From: Phormidesmis priestleyi Ana
Lineage (GTDB): Bacteria > Cyanobacteriota > Cyanobacteriia > Phormidesmidales > Phormidesmidaceae
Assembly: GCA_001314865.1 (NCBI GenBank)
Contig: LJZR01000021.1
Coordinates: forward strand, 32,253-96,252
Direction: 5' to 3'
Length of the DNA stretch: 64,000 nucleotides
Both the position numbers and the translations under genes were made by a program. Below are positions 1-8,653 of this stretch, piece after piece. The notes under the pieces are model-generated. The model saw nothing but the letters and a program-made list of their open reading frames with translations, did no database searches and had not been told where the DNA came from. How positions within the stretch are numbered: the stretch's first letter is position 1; every line of letters begins with the position of its first letter.

Positions 1-138
1 ATATCCGTGGCTGACTATACAGCAGGCAATGGCGCAGCGCCTTTAAAGGAGGATCGCAAGCAGCAGTCTAAGCAGCTCACCGCTGACTTGCAGCGTGAGC
101 TCATGATGTTGGCTGAGCGGTGTCACAGCCAGCGCTAA
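1..138 (+). CDS. C-terminal end of a protein cut by the window edge
   Basis: An open frame runs from base 1 to a TAA at 136-138 and gives 45 residues ending in ERCHSQR. The tail is hydrophilic and rich in K, Q and R. No domain can be recognised and the start lies outside the window. It converges on the subtilase gene and the two stop codons overlap by a few bases (135-138), which fits two real genes packed tail to tail. It could be a chance frame, but its length up to the edge and the tight convergent overlap favour a real gene end. Confidence 0.4.
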   Translation: MSVADYTAGNGAAPLKEDRKQQSKQLTADLQRELMMLAERCHSQR

Positions 139-2330
139 ATACCCAGCACTAGCTCCCATTGCCGAAGTTTGCCAACATGTCCTGGCACATGGTCAATTGC
201 CTGTAGCTGCCAGCGCCCTGTGACTTCTGTATTGAGCAGTCGGCGCAGCGCGGGTGTACTCACGAGTGAGTAGGTTCTTTGCAGCCGAGTCTGACGGCCT
301 AGGGTGCGGCTTTGAATGAGCACAGATATTCCCTGCGGGTTTTGAAGTGTAAAGCTCACATCGCCCAAAAACTCGTGTTCAGCCTCAATATAAACTTTGA
401 CATCTTGTAGGGTCCCTTTTTCTGCGACGGACAGAGTGCTGACAATGCCATTCACTGAATTGTCTGGAATGGGTATGGCGGTAGTATTGGTGGCTGTGAG
501 GGTTTTATGCAGGGCGCGATCGCTCAGCGCCATCTCCTGAGCGGCCTTTACCGCCCGATAGGCATTGACCTTGCCATAGCCAAACCACAGCGAATGGCCT
601 TGGCTGTCGTAGGTGCCATAGGTGTTCCCCAGCTGAGGATCGGAGGCTGTATCGACAATTTTGTCGGTAGTCTCTTGCAGCAGGCGCTTGGCCTCACGGG
701 CACTCAGGTCAGGATTGACCGAGAGCATTAAGCCCACAATCCCGGCTGCTAACGGACAGGCGCTAGAGGTGCCGCCAAAGCCTGTGTAGTCGTCTAATGC
801 GTAGCCTTTGTTGCCAGTGCGATCGCTCGTCAGCACAGGGCGGCCTATCAACCGAGTCCGAATCGGTGGCCCTGTATCAAAGGTTCCTTCTGAGAGCGCC
901 ATATTGGGCGGTGCGTTGTTGCTAGGCGCTGTGACTGAAATATGTGTGCCCCAGTTGCTGTAGGCTGCCTTGCGGTTCAAACTAGTACAGGCCGACACGG
1001 TAATAACATCAGGATGAATGGCAAACCCGCTGAGCCAGCGCGTGACACCGTTGATCAAATTACCTGCCCAGCCTGTTTCTTCGACCTTGCCTTCAACGGG
1101 CCGATTGGCATTACCCGCCGAGAACAAAATCACACAGCCCTTGCCGTCTCGCCCCTGAGTTGCCGCTCGATTAATCGCTCGACTAATGCGCAGAGACAGG
1201 GGAAAGTACACCGCCGCGGGCGACCAGCTACAGGAAATGATGTCGGCGCCCTGCCTCATTGCCCATTCAAACATTTGCTCAATTGAGTTGTCGTCTAAGT
1301 AGCCCGTGGTTTGAATCGGCATTAGGCTACAGCCTGGTGCAATACCTACCGTGCCTCGACCGTTTTCTTCTGCGATCGCAACCCCCGCCACAGCCGTCCC
1401 ATGATTTTCATAGTCCGCTGTAGGGATAGGCAGGCTATCTCTATTCCTAAAATCGCGCGGAGCGACAATTTTGCCTGCCCCCTGTAAGTCAGGATGCGCC
1501 AAGTCAAAGCTGTCATCAGTAATCGCAATCACCACCGAACGGCTGCCACGAGTAATATCCCAGGCCTTTTCAGCAAAAACATGTGACGCAGCGGCTAAAT
1601 CTGGTGCATTGTCACGATGGGACAAATGCCACTGCTCAGGATAGCGGTCGTCGGACGGACGATACAGCGGCGCCCTAGCCATAATGATGTTTGGCTCAGC
1701 TAGCAATACCTCTGGCCTGCGAGCCAGCTGATTAGCCAGTTTGATCGGGTTGTGACGAGCCGTTGGGCCGACCTGAAAACAATAGATATTATCGCTACCA
1801 AAGGTATCGCCACTATCGGCCAGTACAGGGTCAAGAATGAGGCCCAGTGGCTGAGTGATTTGTTCAATATCGCCAGGTAGCAGCGTACTCATGAACTGCA
1901 CGGTCAGCTGATTGCCCAGATACACATAGCTTCCAGGGCTGCTAGCAAGGGTATACACATGGCTGACATAGCTTACACCTGCGGTTTGACGCAGCTGCGT
2001 CATCGCGGCTTCTAGCCGATGAGCAGGCAGCTTCCATTCCACCGTTACTGGGCTTTGTTGCATTCCCTGTGGCGTCACGTTTCGAGTTTGCCGCGGCTGC
2101 CACTGAAGCGTAAGCGATTGCAGCACCGCCAAATCGCTCACACAAAGCGTCAGTCGATCTCTAATCTTATTCAAGCGCAGCTCTTCGCCGCCGCGCTGCA
2201 AAATGACGCCTTCTTGGTCAGGCAGTACGCCGTGGCTGCGATTACTGCTTAAATTATTTGTTGAATGATTGGGTGAGTTATTGGAGCCCTGGCTATTTGG
2301 ATCGTCTGATGATGTCCCGGCTTGAGTCAT
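135..2330 (-). CDS. S8 family (subtilisin-like) serine protease with C-terminal P domain
   Basis: 731-residue predicted endopeptidase. The catalytic triad blocks appear in order: Asp in ITDDSFD (about residue 272), His in ENHGTAVAG (about 310) and Ser in GGTSSACPLAAG (about 521). The last 110 residues resemble a proprotein-convertase P/homoB domain (LGDVSFTLQNPQG), usually a folding or substrate module in this family. Residues 1-230 form a long N-terminal region that may be a prodomain; no clear signal peptide is seen, and the first 35 residues are Ser/Asn-rich low complexity. The gene stands alone on the minus strand and converges on a partial gene at the window edge. The substrate cannot be deduced. 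The family call is firm. Confidence 0.93.
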   Translation of the reverse strand: MTQAGTSSDDPNSQGSNNSPNHSTNNLSSNRSHGVLPDQEGVILQRGGEELRLNKIRDRLTLCVSDLAVLQSLTLQWQPRQTRNVTPQGMQQSPVTVEWKLPAHRLEAAMTQLRQTAGVSYVSHVYTLASSPGSYVYLGNQLTVQFMSTLLPGDIEQITQPLGLILDPVLADSGDTFGSDNIYCFQVGPTARHNPIKLANQLARRPEVLLAEPNIIMARAPLYRPSDDRYPEQWHLSHRDNAPDLAAASHVFAEKAWDITRGSRSVVIAITDDSFDLAHPDLQGAGKIVAPRDFRNRDSLPIPTADYENHGTAVAGVAIAEENGRGTVGIAPGCSLMPIQTTGYLDDNSIEQMFEWAMRQGADIISCSWSPAAVYFPLSLRISRAINRAATQGRDGKGCVILFSAGNANRPVEGKVEETGWAGNLINGVTRWLSGFAIHPDVITVSACTSLNRKAAYSNWGTHISVTAPSNNAPPNMALSEGTFDTGPPIRTRLIGRPVLTSDRTGNKGYALDDYTGFGGTSSACPLAAGIVGLMLSVNPDLSAREAKRLLQETTDKIVDTASDPQLGNTYGTYDSQGHSLWFGYGKVNAYRAVKAAQEMALSDRALHKTLTATNTTAIPIPDNSVNGIVSTLSVAEKGTLQDVKVYIEAEHEFLGDVSFTLQNPQGISVLIQSRTLGRQTRLQRTYSLVSTPALRRLLNTEVTGRWQLQAIDHVPGHVGKLRQWELVLGI

Positions 2331-2492
2331 GAGATCTATCGCTGCGGTGTAGTGAATACGATATCGAATTTTTGCCCGGAACTTTAGCCAGCTAGGTAAG
2401 AGTCACATATAAGTAGGACAACAAGACAGGCAATGCCCTAATCTAGGTTAAATTACCCAAGTTAGCTGTTTTCTTCAGCCGCTGTTTTATCC

Positions 2493-3089
2493 ATGGCTTC
2501 CATTGTAAAAACTTTGCTTTCTGGCTTTTCTGCTCACTGGTCTACTCATATTGCGGCGATTACGCTCAGCACGCTGGCAGGCGGCATGACAATGCCCCTT
2601 GTCGCCCAAGCTCAAACCACCCCTCCTGAAACTCAGCCCCCAGCTGCTGCACCCGATGCCACCCGTACGGTGCAGCAATCAACCAGCACCATTGGTATTG
2701 CCGCAGGCCAGTCTTTAATGAGCGAAGCCGAAAGCGCGATCGCTGCTCAAAACTACAACCTCGCCGCCGAAAAGCTGATTGCCGCCCGCAAAGCACTCAA
2801 CGATGTTTCGACCCACTATCAAAACCTAGCAGGCGTATTTTTAGGCGTTGATAGCCGCGTCAATAGCGATCTACGAGCGCTTGCCCTAGAGTCCGCGCAG
2901 GTGAGAGACCAAGCTAGCTACCAGCTCGGCGTTGTATACCGCGCTCAGAATAGGCCAGAGCTTGCCGTGCCGCTATTGGTAGAAGTGGTACAGAGTCAGC
3001 AACCTACCCGAGCACTGGGTCAGCAAGCCTATCAGCAGCTTTATGAACTAGGTTTTGTGGGTGTTTCCTACAACGCACCTGGTCGATAA
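2493..3089 (+). CDS. Exported hypothetical protein with helical repeat-like body
   Basis: 198 residues. The N-terminus has a hydrophobic stretch followed by an AQAQ-type signal peptidase site near residue 41, so export to the periplasm is likely. A Pro/Gln/Thr-rich linker follows, then an Ala/Leu-rich helical body (residues about 70-185) in which QNYNLAAEKLIAARKAL and YRAQNRPELAVPLLVEV look like TPR-type helix pairs. TPR-like proteins often act as protein-binding scaffolds, but no partner is apparent. It is divergent from the subtilase across 162 bp. The function is unknown. Confidence 0.7.
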   Translation: MASIVKTLLSGFSAHWSTHIAAITLSTLAGGMTMPLVAQAQTTPPETQPPAAAPDATRTVQQSTSTIGIAAGQSLMSEAESAIAAQNYNLAAEKLIAARKALNDVSTHYQNLAGVFLGVDSRVNSDLRALALESAQVRDQASYQLGVVYRAQNRPELAVPLLVEVVQSQQPTRALGQQAYQQLYELGFVGVSYNAPGR

Positions 3090-3197
3090 GCAGCGAGTCA
3101 GCAGCCAGCCAGAAAAAAAGTAATGGCGGGTTTACTTCTCAACACAAACCCGCTATTACGTCATAATAGGTAAGAAATTTAGCGCCAGGTGGCACTC

Positions 3198-3449
3198 ATG
3201 ATCAGCCCTGACCAACTAACAGCCATGATTAAGGCTGAGTTACCCGATGCTGAAGTACTCGCCGAAGATATGAAAGGCACGGGTGATCACTATCAGGTAG
3301 CCGTGGTTTCTTCTGCCTTTGCAGGCTTGAGCCTAGTAAAGCGTCATCAGCTCGTATACAAAGCTGTAAATTCAGCGATGTCATCAGAAGCCATACATGC
3401 GCTTTCATTAGACACCCATACGCCTGAAGAGATTGCCGCAGTTAGTTAA
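3198..3449 (+). CDS. bolA: BolA family protein
   Basis: 83 residues from the ATG at 3198; a GTG at 3189 in the same frame would add MAL, but BolA proteins usually begin near ISPDQL. The fold-typical sequence is visible: a N-terminal helix, ELPDAEV, then [15 protein letters not shown] with the conserved loop, and [10 protein letters not shown]. BolA proteins bind monothiol glutaredoxins and share a [2Fe-2S] cluster through conserved His/Cys residues, acting in iron sensing or Fe-S trafficking. The next gene is exactly such a CGFS glutaredoxin, 102 bp downstream, so the two very probably form a functional pair and an operon. Confidence 0.93.
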   Translation: MISPDQLTAMIKAELPDAEVLAEDMKGTGDHYQVAVVSSAFAGLSLVKRHQLVYKAVNSAMSSEAIHALSLDTHTPEEIAAVS

Positions 3450-3551
3450 AATTGGGATTACGCAAAGATTACACAAGCAGAGATTGCACGAGCAGAAATT
3501 ACACAGCCAAAGATTACACAACCAAAGATTACACAACTTAGGGGTTAAAAA
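3450..3551. repeat. Short tandem repeat in the bolA-grxD spacer
   Basis: The 102-bp spacer contains repeated units of about 15 bp of the form GATTACACAACCAAA: roughly five copies, the later ones nearly identical, ending just before the grxD start at 3552. It resembles the other small tandem expansions in this window. No promoter or hairpin is evident. Confidence 0.7.
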
Positions 3552-3875
3552 ATGTCTCCAGAAACCAAGGCCAGAATTGATAGCTTAGTCAATGAAAACA
3601 AGGTGATGATCTTCATGAAGGGTAATAAGCTAATGCCCCAGTGTGGATTTTCTAACAACGTCGTGCAAATTTTGAACACGCTGGGCGTTCCCTACGAAAC
3701 GGTAGACGTGCTGGCCGATCCTGAAATTCGTCAGGGTATAAAGGAGTATTCCAATTGGCCGACTATCCCTCAGGTGTACATCAACGGCGAATTCATCGGC
3801 GGCTCGGACATTTTGATTAAGATGTATCAAGATGGCAACTTGCAAGAAACTGTAGAGGTTGCGCTAGCCTCATAG
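3552..3875 (+). CDS. grxD: Monothiol glutaredoxin, Grx4/GrxD (CGFS) type
   Basis: 107 residues, the usual length for a single-domain CGFS glutaredoxin. The signature PQCGFSNN lies at about residues 30-37. It is followed by the glutathione-binding elements [19 protein letters not shown] (TVP-like cis-proline and GG motifs). Such proteins bind a bridging [2Fe-2S] cluster with glutathione and pass it to client proteins or sense iron together with BolA, which is encoded just upstream. A strong hairpin with a T run lies 20 bp after the stop. The window later encodes a large set of Fe-S proteins for nitrogen fixation, but no direct link is shown. Confidence 0.95.
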   Translation: MSPETKARIDSLVNENKVMIFMKGNKLMPQCGFSNNVVQILNTLGVPYETVDVLADPEIRQGIKEYSNWPTIPQVYINGEFIGGSDILIKMYQDGNLQETVEVALAS

Positions 3876-3895
3876 GCCTTGTAAAAAAAGAAAAG

Positions 3896-3934
3896 ACGCG
3901 TTGGCTCATGCATAGGTTGGGTCAGCGCGTTTTT
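3896..3934 (+). terminator. Rho-independent terminator after grxD
   Basis: The arms ACGCGTTGGCTC (3896-3907) and GGGTCAGCGCGT (3919-3930) pair along 12 positions, counting three G-T wobbles, and are followed by a short T run. The position directly after grxD fits a transcript end. Confidence 0.75.
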
Positions 3935-4043
3935 AGTGATGCTGGTTTTTGACGATCGGTATTATTTTTCCTTTTTCTGCTCCTTTTTTTTCTGCTCCTT
4001 CGCATGTTCTTATGTTTTGCTGTGATGTTTTGCGGTGCAGACG

Positions 4044-4292
4044 CTATCGATAGTCGGTTTCAACCTCTGGTTGAGCGACCACAAAATTGGAATAATCATA
4101 CAGAAAGCGCATGGCTTCCTGCTCTAGCTGATTAATTAAATAGGACTCGACCGCGCCAGAATGGCGCATAGAAGTGATGTATCCCTCTAAATAAAGCCTA
4201 AGCTCGTCGGTTCTGTAACCTTTGTTCCAATAGTCAACGAGGGTGTCAGTAATTCTTTGGTAATATCTGATTACTCTGGCGTCCTGAAGCAT
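4044..4292 (-). CDS. DUF6761-like small cyanobacterial protein
   Basis: 82 residues from the ATG at 4292; a GTG at 4310 would add six residues. The start MLQDARVIRYYQ and the body YWNKGYRTDELRLYLEGYI match my recollection of a short, helical, cyanobacterium-restricted family of unknown function (DUF6761). There is no signal peptide, membrane segment or cofactor motif. It lies convergent to grxD and is divergent from the response regulator gene across about 400 bp. The family name is from memory; that it is a real gene is fairly sure. Confidence 0.75.
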   Translation of the reverse strand: MLQDARVIRYYQRITDTLVDYWNKGYRTDELRLYLEGYITSMRHSGAVESYLINQLEQEAMRFLYDYSNFVVAQPEVETDYR

Positions 4293-4310
4293 TGCTGATG
4301 ATAGCCTCAC

Positions 4311-4689
4311 TCAATTGAAAAGGGGTTGAATGAAAAGGGATTGAATAAAATCTTTAGCTGCTTTTTTAACAGTGTTTTTATGTCTCTAAGCAAGTCTCTA
4401 ACAGTGTTTTTAACAGTTTTTTGATTGCTATAAATTGCTATGAACAGGCATTAGAGATAATGCAAAACGCTGAGTATGCCAGGGTGGCTGCACTTAACTT
4501 TTCAGGAATCACGCTTTCATTTTATCAGGAAAAATCAGGCTCAGCCAGTGCATATACCCATCCAAGAAATATTTTCTGCCAATGGGTATAACTCCCGTAA
4601 CTTCGATTACAGAAGTTGTTAGGCGACTCTGCTAATTTTCAGTTAACTAAGACCTGTCATTAGCAGCATTTAATGCTTCTTTCTTTTCT
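4311..4689. other. Gene-free stretch of about 380 bp
   Basis: It separates the DUF6761-like gene from the divergent response regulator gene and so should hold both promoters. Two small internal duplications are visible (GTTGAATGAAAAGGGATTGAATAAA near 4325 in two halves, and TCTCTAACAGTGTTTTTA near 4390). No gene, RNA or strong hairpin was recognised. Confidence 0.5.
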
Positions 4690-5496
4690 GTGAACGCCCC
4701 CAACGACGTCCATGTCCAGGTTATTGAAAGCAATTTAAACTTGCGATCGCTGCTGAGCTGGAATTTGCAGCAAGCAGGCTATAAGGTGCAGCAATGCACC
4801 GATATTGTTTCGGCCCGAGATGGATTTCAGGCGCACCAGCCTAGCCTGGTTGTGCTCGAAGCCGAATTTGCCAACGGACAAGGGCTACAGCTATGTCAGT
4901 GGCTGCGGCATCAGGGTCATCCCCTGATTTTGATGCTCTCTGCTCGGATTGCCGAAACAGATGTGGTCACAGGGCTCAGAGCCGGAGCCGACGACTATCT
5001 GAAAAAGCCTTTTGGGATGCAGGAGTTTTTGGCGCGGATAGAATCTTTGGCGCGTCGTTCTCGGCATACTGCTACGCCGCTGGCGATTGACTTTGGCGAC
5101 TTGCATATAGACCTTGTGCAAAGGCGTGTGCGCTATGCGGGTCAGTTTATTGATTTGACCCCGCAAGAGTTTAGCCTGTTATATGTGCTCACACAGGCAG
5201 AAGGCGAGCCGCTAAGTCGTATTGACCTATTGCAAAGAGCATGGCCCGATGCCATTGATAACCCGCGCACGGTCGATACGCATGTGCTTTCATTGCGCAA
5301 AAAAATTGAGCTAGATCCACGCCATCCCGACTTAATTCAGACGGTGCGAAATGTGGGATATCGCATTTGTGTGGGTTCATCGAGCGATCGAGAAGGTGAG
5401 CTAGCCCATGAATCTACTCGAAAACGAGAGGCCCACCACCAGAAAGTAGAGGCTATGGCGATCGCATCTATGGGCAAACAGAGCAGACCTGCCTAA
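4690..5496 (+). CDS. OmpR-family response regulator with atypical receiver (Asp to Glu)
   Basis: 268 residues from a GTG start. Residues 8-125 form a receiver domain and about 135-225 an OmpR/PhoB winged-helix DNA-binding domain (FGDLHIDLVQRRVRY, LTPQEFSLL, VDTHVLSLRKKIE, IQTVRNVGYR). The conserved Lys is present in YLKKPFG, but the phosphoacceptor position reads LVVLE, with Glu57 where Asp is expected, and the acidic pair near residue 13 is reduced to ES. Family knowledge says Asp-to-Glu can mimic or abolish phosphorylation, so this regulator may act without a kinase. No histidine kinase gene is nearby. The last 40 residues are a charged tail. It converges on the ABC ATPase gene with stops adjacent. 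Confidence 0.92.
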   Translation: MNAPNDVHVQVIESNLNLRSLLSWNLQQAGYKVQQCTDIVSARDGFQAHQPSLVVLEAEFANGQGLQLCQWLRHQGHPLILMLSARIAETDVVTGLRAGADDYLKKPFGMQEFLARIESLARRSRHTATPLAIDFGDLHIDLVQRRVRYAGQFIDLTPQEFSLLYVLTQAEGEPLSRIDLLQRAWPDAIDNPRTVDTHVLSLRKKIELDPRHPDLIQTVRNVGYRICVGSSSDREGELAHESTRKREAHHQKVEAMAIASMGKQSRPA

Positions 5497-6255
5497 CTAA
5501 TCGCCCCATTCAGCTTCTGACCGCTGCTCTGCCTCTACTAGCGTCTGTCTGAGATCGGCCCAGTCTACTTTAGCAGCAGGCAGATCGGCAATGAGCTGGC
5601 CATCTTTTAGGTGCAGCAGCCGATTGACATGCGTTGCCGCTAAGTCGATTTGATGGTTGGCCATAATGACGGTGAGCTTGCCTTCAGCGGCCCATTCTGA
5701 CAGGCGCGTCAGCAAAAATTCACTGTAACCCAGGTCTTGAGAAGCGGTGGGTTCGTCTAACAGCAAAATTTTGGGTTCGGTGATGAGCGTGCGGGCGATC
5801 GCAACTCGCTGCCGCTGCCCCAGCGACAAATCTACCTCGGTTCGGTTCATCCAGTCAGCGGGAATATTCAGCCGGGCACTCCAGTCGGCTACGGCGCTGG
5901 CAATCGCATTGGGCGATCGCCCCCGCAGTTGTAGCGGATAGGCCAAGGCGTCTTGAACAGTCATCCCCAGCAAGCGGCTTTCTTGATTGACCAGAGCCAC
6001 CTGACGACGCAGCGCGACCACGGGCAGTTGTTGAATATTTTGACCTTCTAGGTAAATGGTGCCAGCGCTGACTTCTATTAGCCGATTCATCAGTCGCAGG
6101 AGGCTGGTTTTTCCCGCTCCTGATGGCCCCACCATAGCGACAAAATCACCCTCGTTAATCTCAAAGCTGACGGCCTTAATGATTTCAACGATGCCAGCAG
6201 CTGCCCTTAAAGTCACCTGATCAAACTTTAAGACTGGCATGGCTGCACCACTCAC
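5497..6255 (-). CDS. ABC transporter ATP-binding protein
   Basis: 252-residue nucleotide-binding subunit. Walker A is GPSGAGKTSLL (about 43-53), the Q-loop lies near VNQESRL, the ABC signature is LSLGQRQRVAIAR and Walker B is ILLLDEPTAS followed by the His switch in ANHQID. The sequence resembles FetA/YbbL- and PstB-like importers or exporters with a separate permease, but no permease gene adjoins it, so the substrate is unknown. It is the last gene of a minus-strand run (8171 to 5497) and converges on the regulator gene. Confidence 0.9.
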   Translation of the reverse strand: MSGAAMPVLKFDQVTLRAAAGIVEIIKAVSFEINEGDFVAMVGPSGAGKTSLLRLMNRLIEVSAGTIYLEGQNIQQLPVVALRRQVALVNQESRLLGMTVQDALAYPLQLRGRSPNAIASAVADWSARLNIPADWMNRTEVDLSLGQRQRVAIARTLITEPKILLLDEPTASQDLGYSEFLLTRLSEWAAEGKLTVIMANHQIDLAATHVNRLLHLKDGQLIADLPAAKVDWADLRQTLVEAEQRSEAEWGD

Positions 6256-6315
6256 GTTACAACTCCACTCACGTTACAACTCCCCTCACACCACAACTCC
6301 GCTATTCAAGACTGC

Positions 6316-6392
6316 CTTTATCCAGAGCCAATTTATCCAGAGCCAATTTATCCAGAGCCGATCTATCCAGCGCCAATCTATCCAGCGCCAAG
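6316..6392. repeat. Tandem repeat of about 15 bp (TTATCCAGAGCCAAT)
   Basis: Five near-identical copies of an approximately 15-bp unit run from 6316 into the 3' end of the downstream-lying minus-strand gene (stop at 6378). The expansion therefore reaches the last codons of that gene. No mobile-element features are present. Confidence 0.75.
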
Positions 6393-7010
6393 GGGAAGAA
6401 GTCCCGTTTGAGCCTGTGCGATCGCCCAAATATCAACCAACAACAATAGCCCTGTAACCGCCAATAAAATCACATACATCCATGGCTGCGCCAGCGGTCT
6501 GACATCTTGAGTGTCAATATCGGCTTTGGCATCTATGTAACGCATTAACCGGGCGAATCCGACTACTCGCATCGGTAGCAAGTAAGCCTTGTCTTGAGAT
6601 CGGCTAAGAAAATAGTACACAATCCCGCCCTGACCCGTAGAACGAGGTTTGAGCGCGGTAATTTCCTGCCACGGTAGCGACCAGCCCCGTCGTCCAAACG
6701 CTTGGACCCAACGAGGATAGGTCACGGCAATTTCCGCTTCGTTGACTACAACCCGTTCACTTAGCCCGCTCCAAAGCGCTAGCCCACCAATCGGCAGCAG
6801 CGCCCATAGCAGGGTAGGTGAGACAGGCGCTGCGGTCACAGCTGCTAAAAAGGGCAGCGGAATGACCAGCGCAATGTACAAAGACGTCAGCGTCAGCTGA
6901 ATCAGCGGTGAAATTTTAAAGCTATCAGTAGGCGGTAGGCGCTCTGGGCCGGTTGCAACATCAGTTGCAATATCTGCAATATCATCTGCAATATCAGAAG
7001 TCATATTCAT
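6378..7010 (-). CDS. Membrane protein with PH-like cytoplasmic segment
   Basis: 210 residues. After a low-complexity N-terminus with ADDIADIATDVAT repeats there are two hydrophobic helices (about 35-85). A soluble segment follows with WQEITALKPR and a strand-rich pattern typical of bacterial PH/YcxB-like domains (about 88-165), and then a final membrane helix (about 175-198). Such proteins are common and uncharacterised in cyanobacteria. It sits between a DUF4079 protein and an ABC ATPase on the same strand, with short gaps, so co-transcription is likely. The function is unknown. Confidence 0.75.
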   Translation of the reverse strand: MNMTSDIADDIADIATDVATGPERLPPTDSFKISPLIQLTLTSLYIALVIPLPFLAAVTAAPVSPTLLWALLPIGGLALWSGLSERVVVNEAEIAVTYPRWVQAFGRRGWSLPWQEITALKPRSTGQGGIVYYFLSRSQDKAYLLPMRVVGFARLMRYIDAKADIDTQDVRPLAQPWMYVILLAVTGLLLLVDIWAIAQAQTGLLPLGAG

Positions 7011-7041
7011 TCGGCCATCGGCGTTAATGTTCGGCGTTAAC

Positions 7042-7584
7042 CTACAGATATTTTTGCACGACGCTCCAACCGGTGGCCGTCACCGTGATAAAAGCAACCA
7101 GCAAAATGCCATTGATGGTGAGGTGCGCCTTGCGAGCCCAGGGCCGTTGCGGACTAATCCGGCTGGCACACCAGGCAGAGGCCAGCGTGAGTGCAACCAC
7201 CGTAAGACCCGCGGGGAGATGTACCGAGTGCCCCAGCCCCCCGTACTCGCCTAGGGTGCCAACCACGCCGATGCCGAGCAGTAGCAGCACCAAAAGCACT
7301 AAGATGCCTCCCAATATGTAGTGGGTTGGTCTGAGCCAAGCCGGTCGATTCAGGGCTGCACTAGCGAGCCCAGGTGTGTTTGGCAGCGCATTTGGTGAGC
7401 CCTGGGCTACGGCCTCTCCTGACTGTGTGATTGGTTGTGTGGTGGCCTGTGTAGGGGCCGGATTATGCGAGCGGGCGTAATATAGAAAGCCACCGCTCGC
7501 GGCCAAAAGACAGTAGGTTGTCAGCGAAAGGCCCATTGACCAGGCTGCAATGCGCCATAGCCAAATAAAGGATGGTAGATCCAT
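7042..7584 (-). CDS. DUF4079 family membrane protein
   Basis: 180 residues with four hydrophobic segments (about 8-33, 90-112, 118-140, 155-175). The pattern of an early THYILGG helix, HLPAGLTVVAL and WARKAHLTINGILL with conserved His resembles DUF4079, a cyanobacterial and algal family thought to be cytochrome b561-like. Residues 35-80 are a Pro/Thr/Gln-rich insert that looks low-complexity. It lies in the minus-strand run with the PH-like protein 31 bp downstream. The family call comes from recognition of sequence pattern; haem binding is inference only. Confidence 0.8.
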   Translation of the reverse strand: MDLPSFIWLWRIAAWSMGLSLTTYCLLAASGGFLYYARSHNPAPTQATTQPITQSGEAVAQGSPNALPNTPGLASAALNRPAWLRPTHYILGGILVLLVLLLLGIGVVGTLGEYGGLGHSVHLPAGLTVVALTLASAWCASRISPQRPWARKAHLTINGILLVAFITVTATGWSVVQKYL

Positions 7585-7724
7585 TGGCTCATTCCTCTTG
7601 AATTCACATACCTAAAGGCATAGCACAGATAGTACAAAACCCTACAGCGACCGGTTAACAAGGCGCTATAGGGCTGAGTAAGGAAAAAATAATATTGAGG
7701 GATTATTGAGGGATTATTGGGAGG

Positions 7725-8171
7725 TTATTCGGCGATCGCGCCCGTTAAGGTTCCCGTCTCCGGTCTGCCAGATTCTTTACCAGATTCTCTGCCAGATTCT
7801 CTCGAACTCTCAATCGTAGCCCCTGAAATAACAGATCCCGAAATCGCCGATCCTGATGTTGATGTCACTGAATCTGCATCCAAACGGGTGGCCATCGTCG
7901 CATCCAGATTTTCCTCAGCTTCTACGACGAGGCGCTGGCATGGGATGGTATCTGACAAAATGGCACTGGCCATCATGCCAGTATGAATTTCTAGCATGGC
8001 AGTAGAAACCGCCTCAAACAAAAGCCGTTGCCCAGGAAAAACCACGCGTTCGAAGTACCAGTCTGGCACGTTGGTAACACGCGCTATCTGAATTTTGCTA
8101 GTGGCGTTGACATAGCAACAAAGAAGAACGTCAGATTTGTCAGAAGGCAAAGGATCAATAATTTGGGCCAT
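7725..8171 (-). CDS. DUF1830 domain protein with Ser/Gly/Glu repeat tail
   Basis: 148 residues. Residues 1-85 match DUF1830, a small cyanobacterial family: LLCCYVNATSKIQIARV, then WYFERVVFPGQRLLFEA, then LEIHTGMMASAILSDTIPC. The remaining 60 residues are a low-complexity tail with repeated SGRESGKESG units and an SAISGSVISG repeat, unlike the compact family core, and encoded by near-identical short DNA units. The tail probably arose by repeat expansion. First gene of the minus-strand run ending at 5497. The function of the family is unknown. Confidence 0.88.
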   Translation of the reverse strand: MAQIIDPLPSDKSDVLLCCYVNATSKIQIARVTNVPDWYFERVVFPGQRLLFEAVSTAMLEIHTGMMASAILSDTIPCQRLVVEAEENLDATMATRLDADSVTSTSGSAISGSVISGATIESSRESGRESGKESGRPETGTLTGAIAE

Positions 8172-8653
8172 GGGTTGAGTAATGAGAAACGGCTGGCTAT
8201 CTTCACACTCACAAACGCTAACACCTGAAAATTTGAACGACTGTAAAAACGACTACCAAGCCAGTGATTGCGATCCCCTTAACCAGATATATCGCTGAAA
8301 TATACGCCCTTAGGCGTACGAACAACCACGGTTGGCAATGGGTGCTAAATCAAATGAACAGGTATTCGCTAGCATTGCTATTAGGGGAAAAAAGGAGGGG
8401 GATCAACGTAGCAGCCATGAACTTTGAGCCTGCTAATACACGACTTACTATCAAAATAGTGAGAGATCCCAATGACTCTCTAACTTTATGTGGCTTCATC
8501 TGGGGAGCGTAACAAAAAGCCACAAAGCGTTGTGAAACTTCTTATGACAGACCGCTATCGCGATCGCCTCACGGTTGGGTTTACAGTGCTATCGTAAAGA
8601 TATATGAAAAAACTGAGCGTTCAACGCAAAGGTGGCAATTCGAGGACGGCAAT
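8172..8653. other. Intergenic stretch of about 480 bp
   Basis: It lies between two divergent genes and should hold both promoters. A plus-strand frame of 82 codons (8264-8512) exists but shows no recognisable domain. HIP1-like GCGATCGC is present at 8559. No RNA gene was recognised. Confidence 0.45.

Noticed and set aside
8264..8512. 82-codon open frame
   Set aside because: No recognisable domain or ribosome site; it may be chance in a divergent promoter region.
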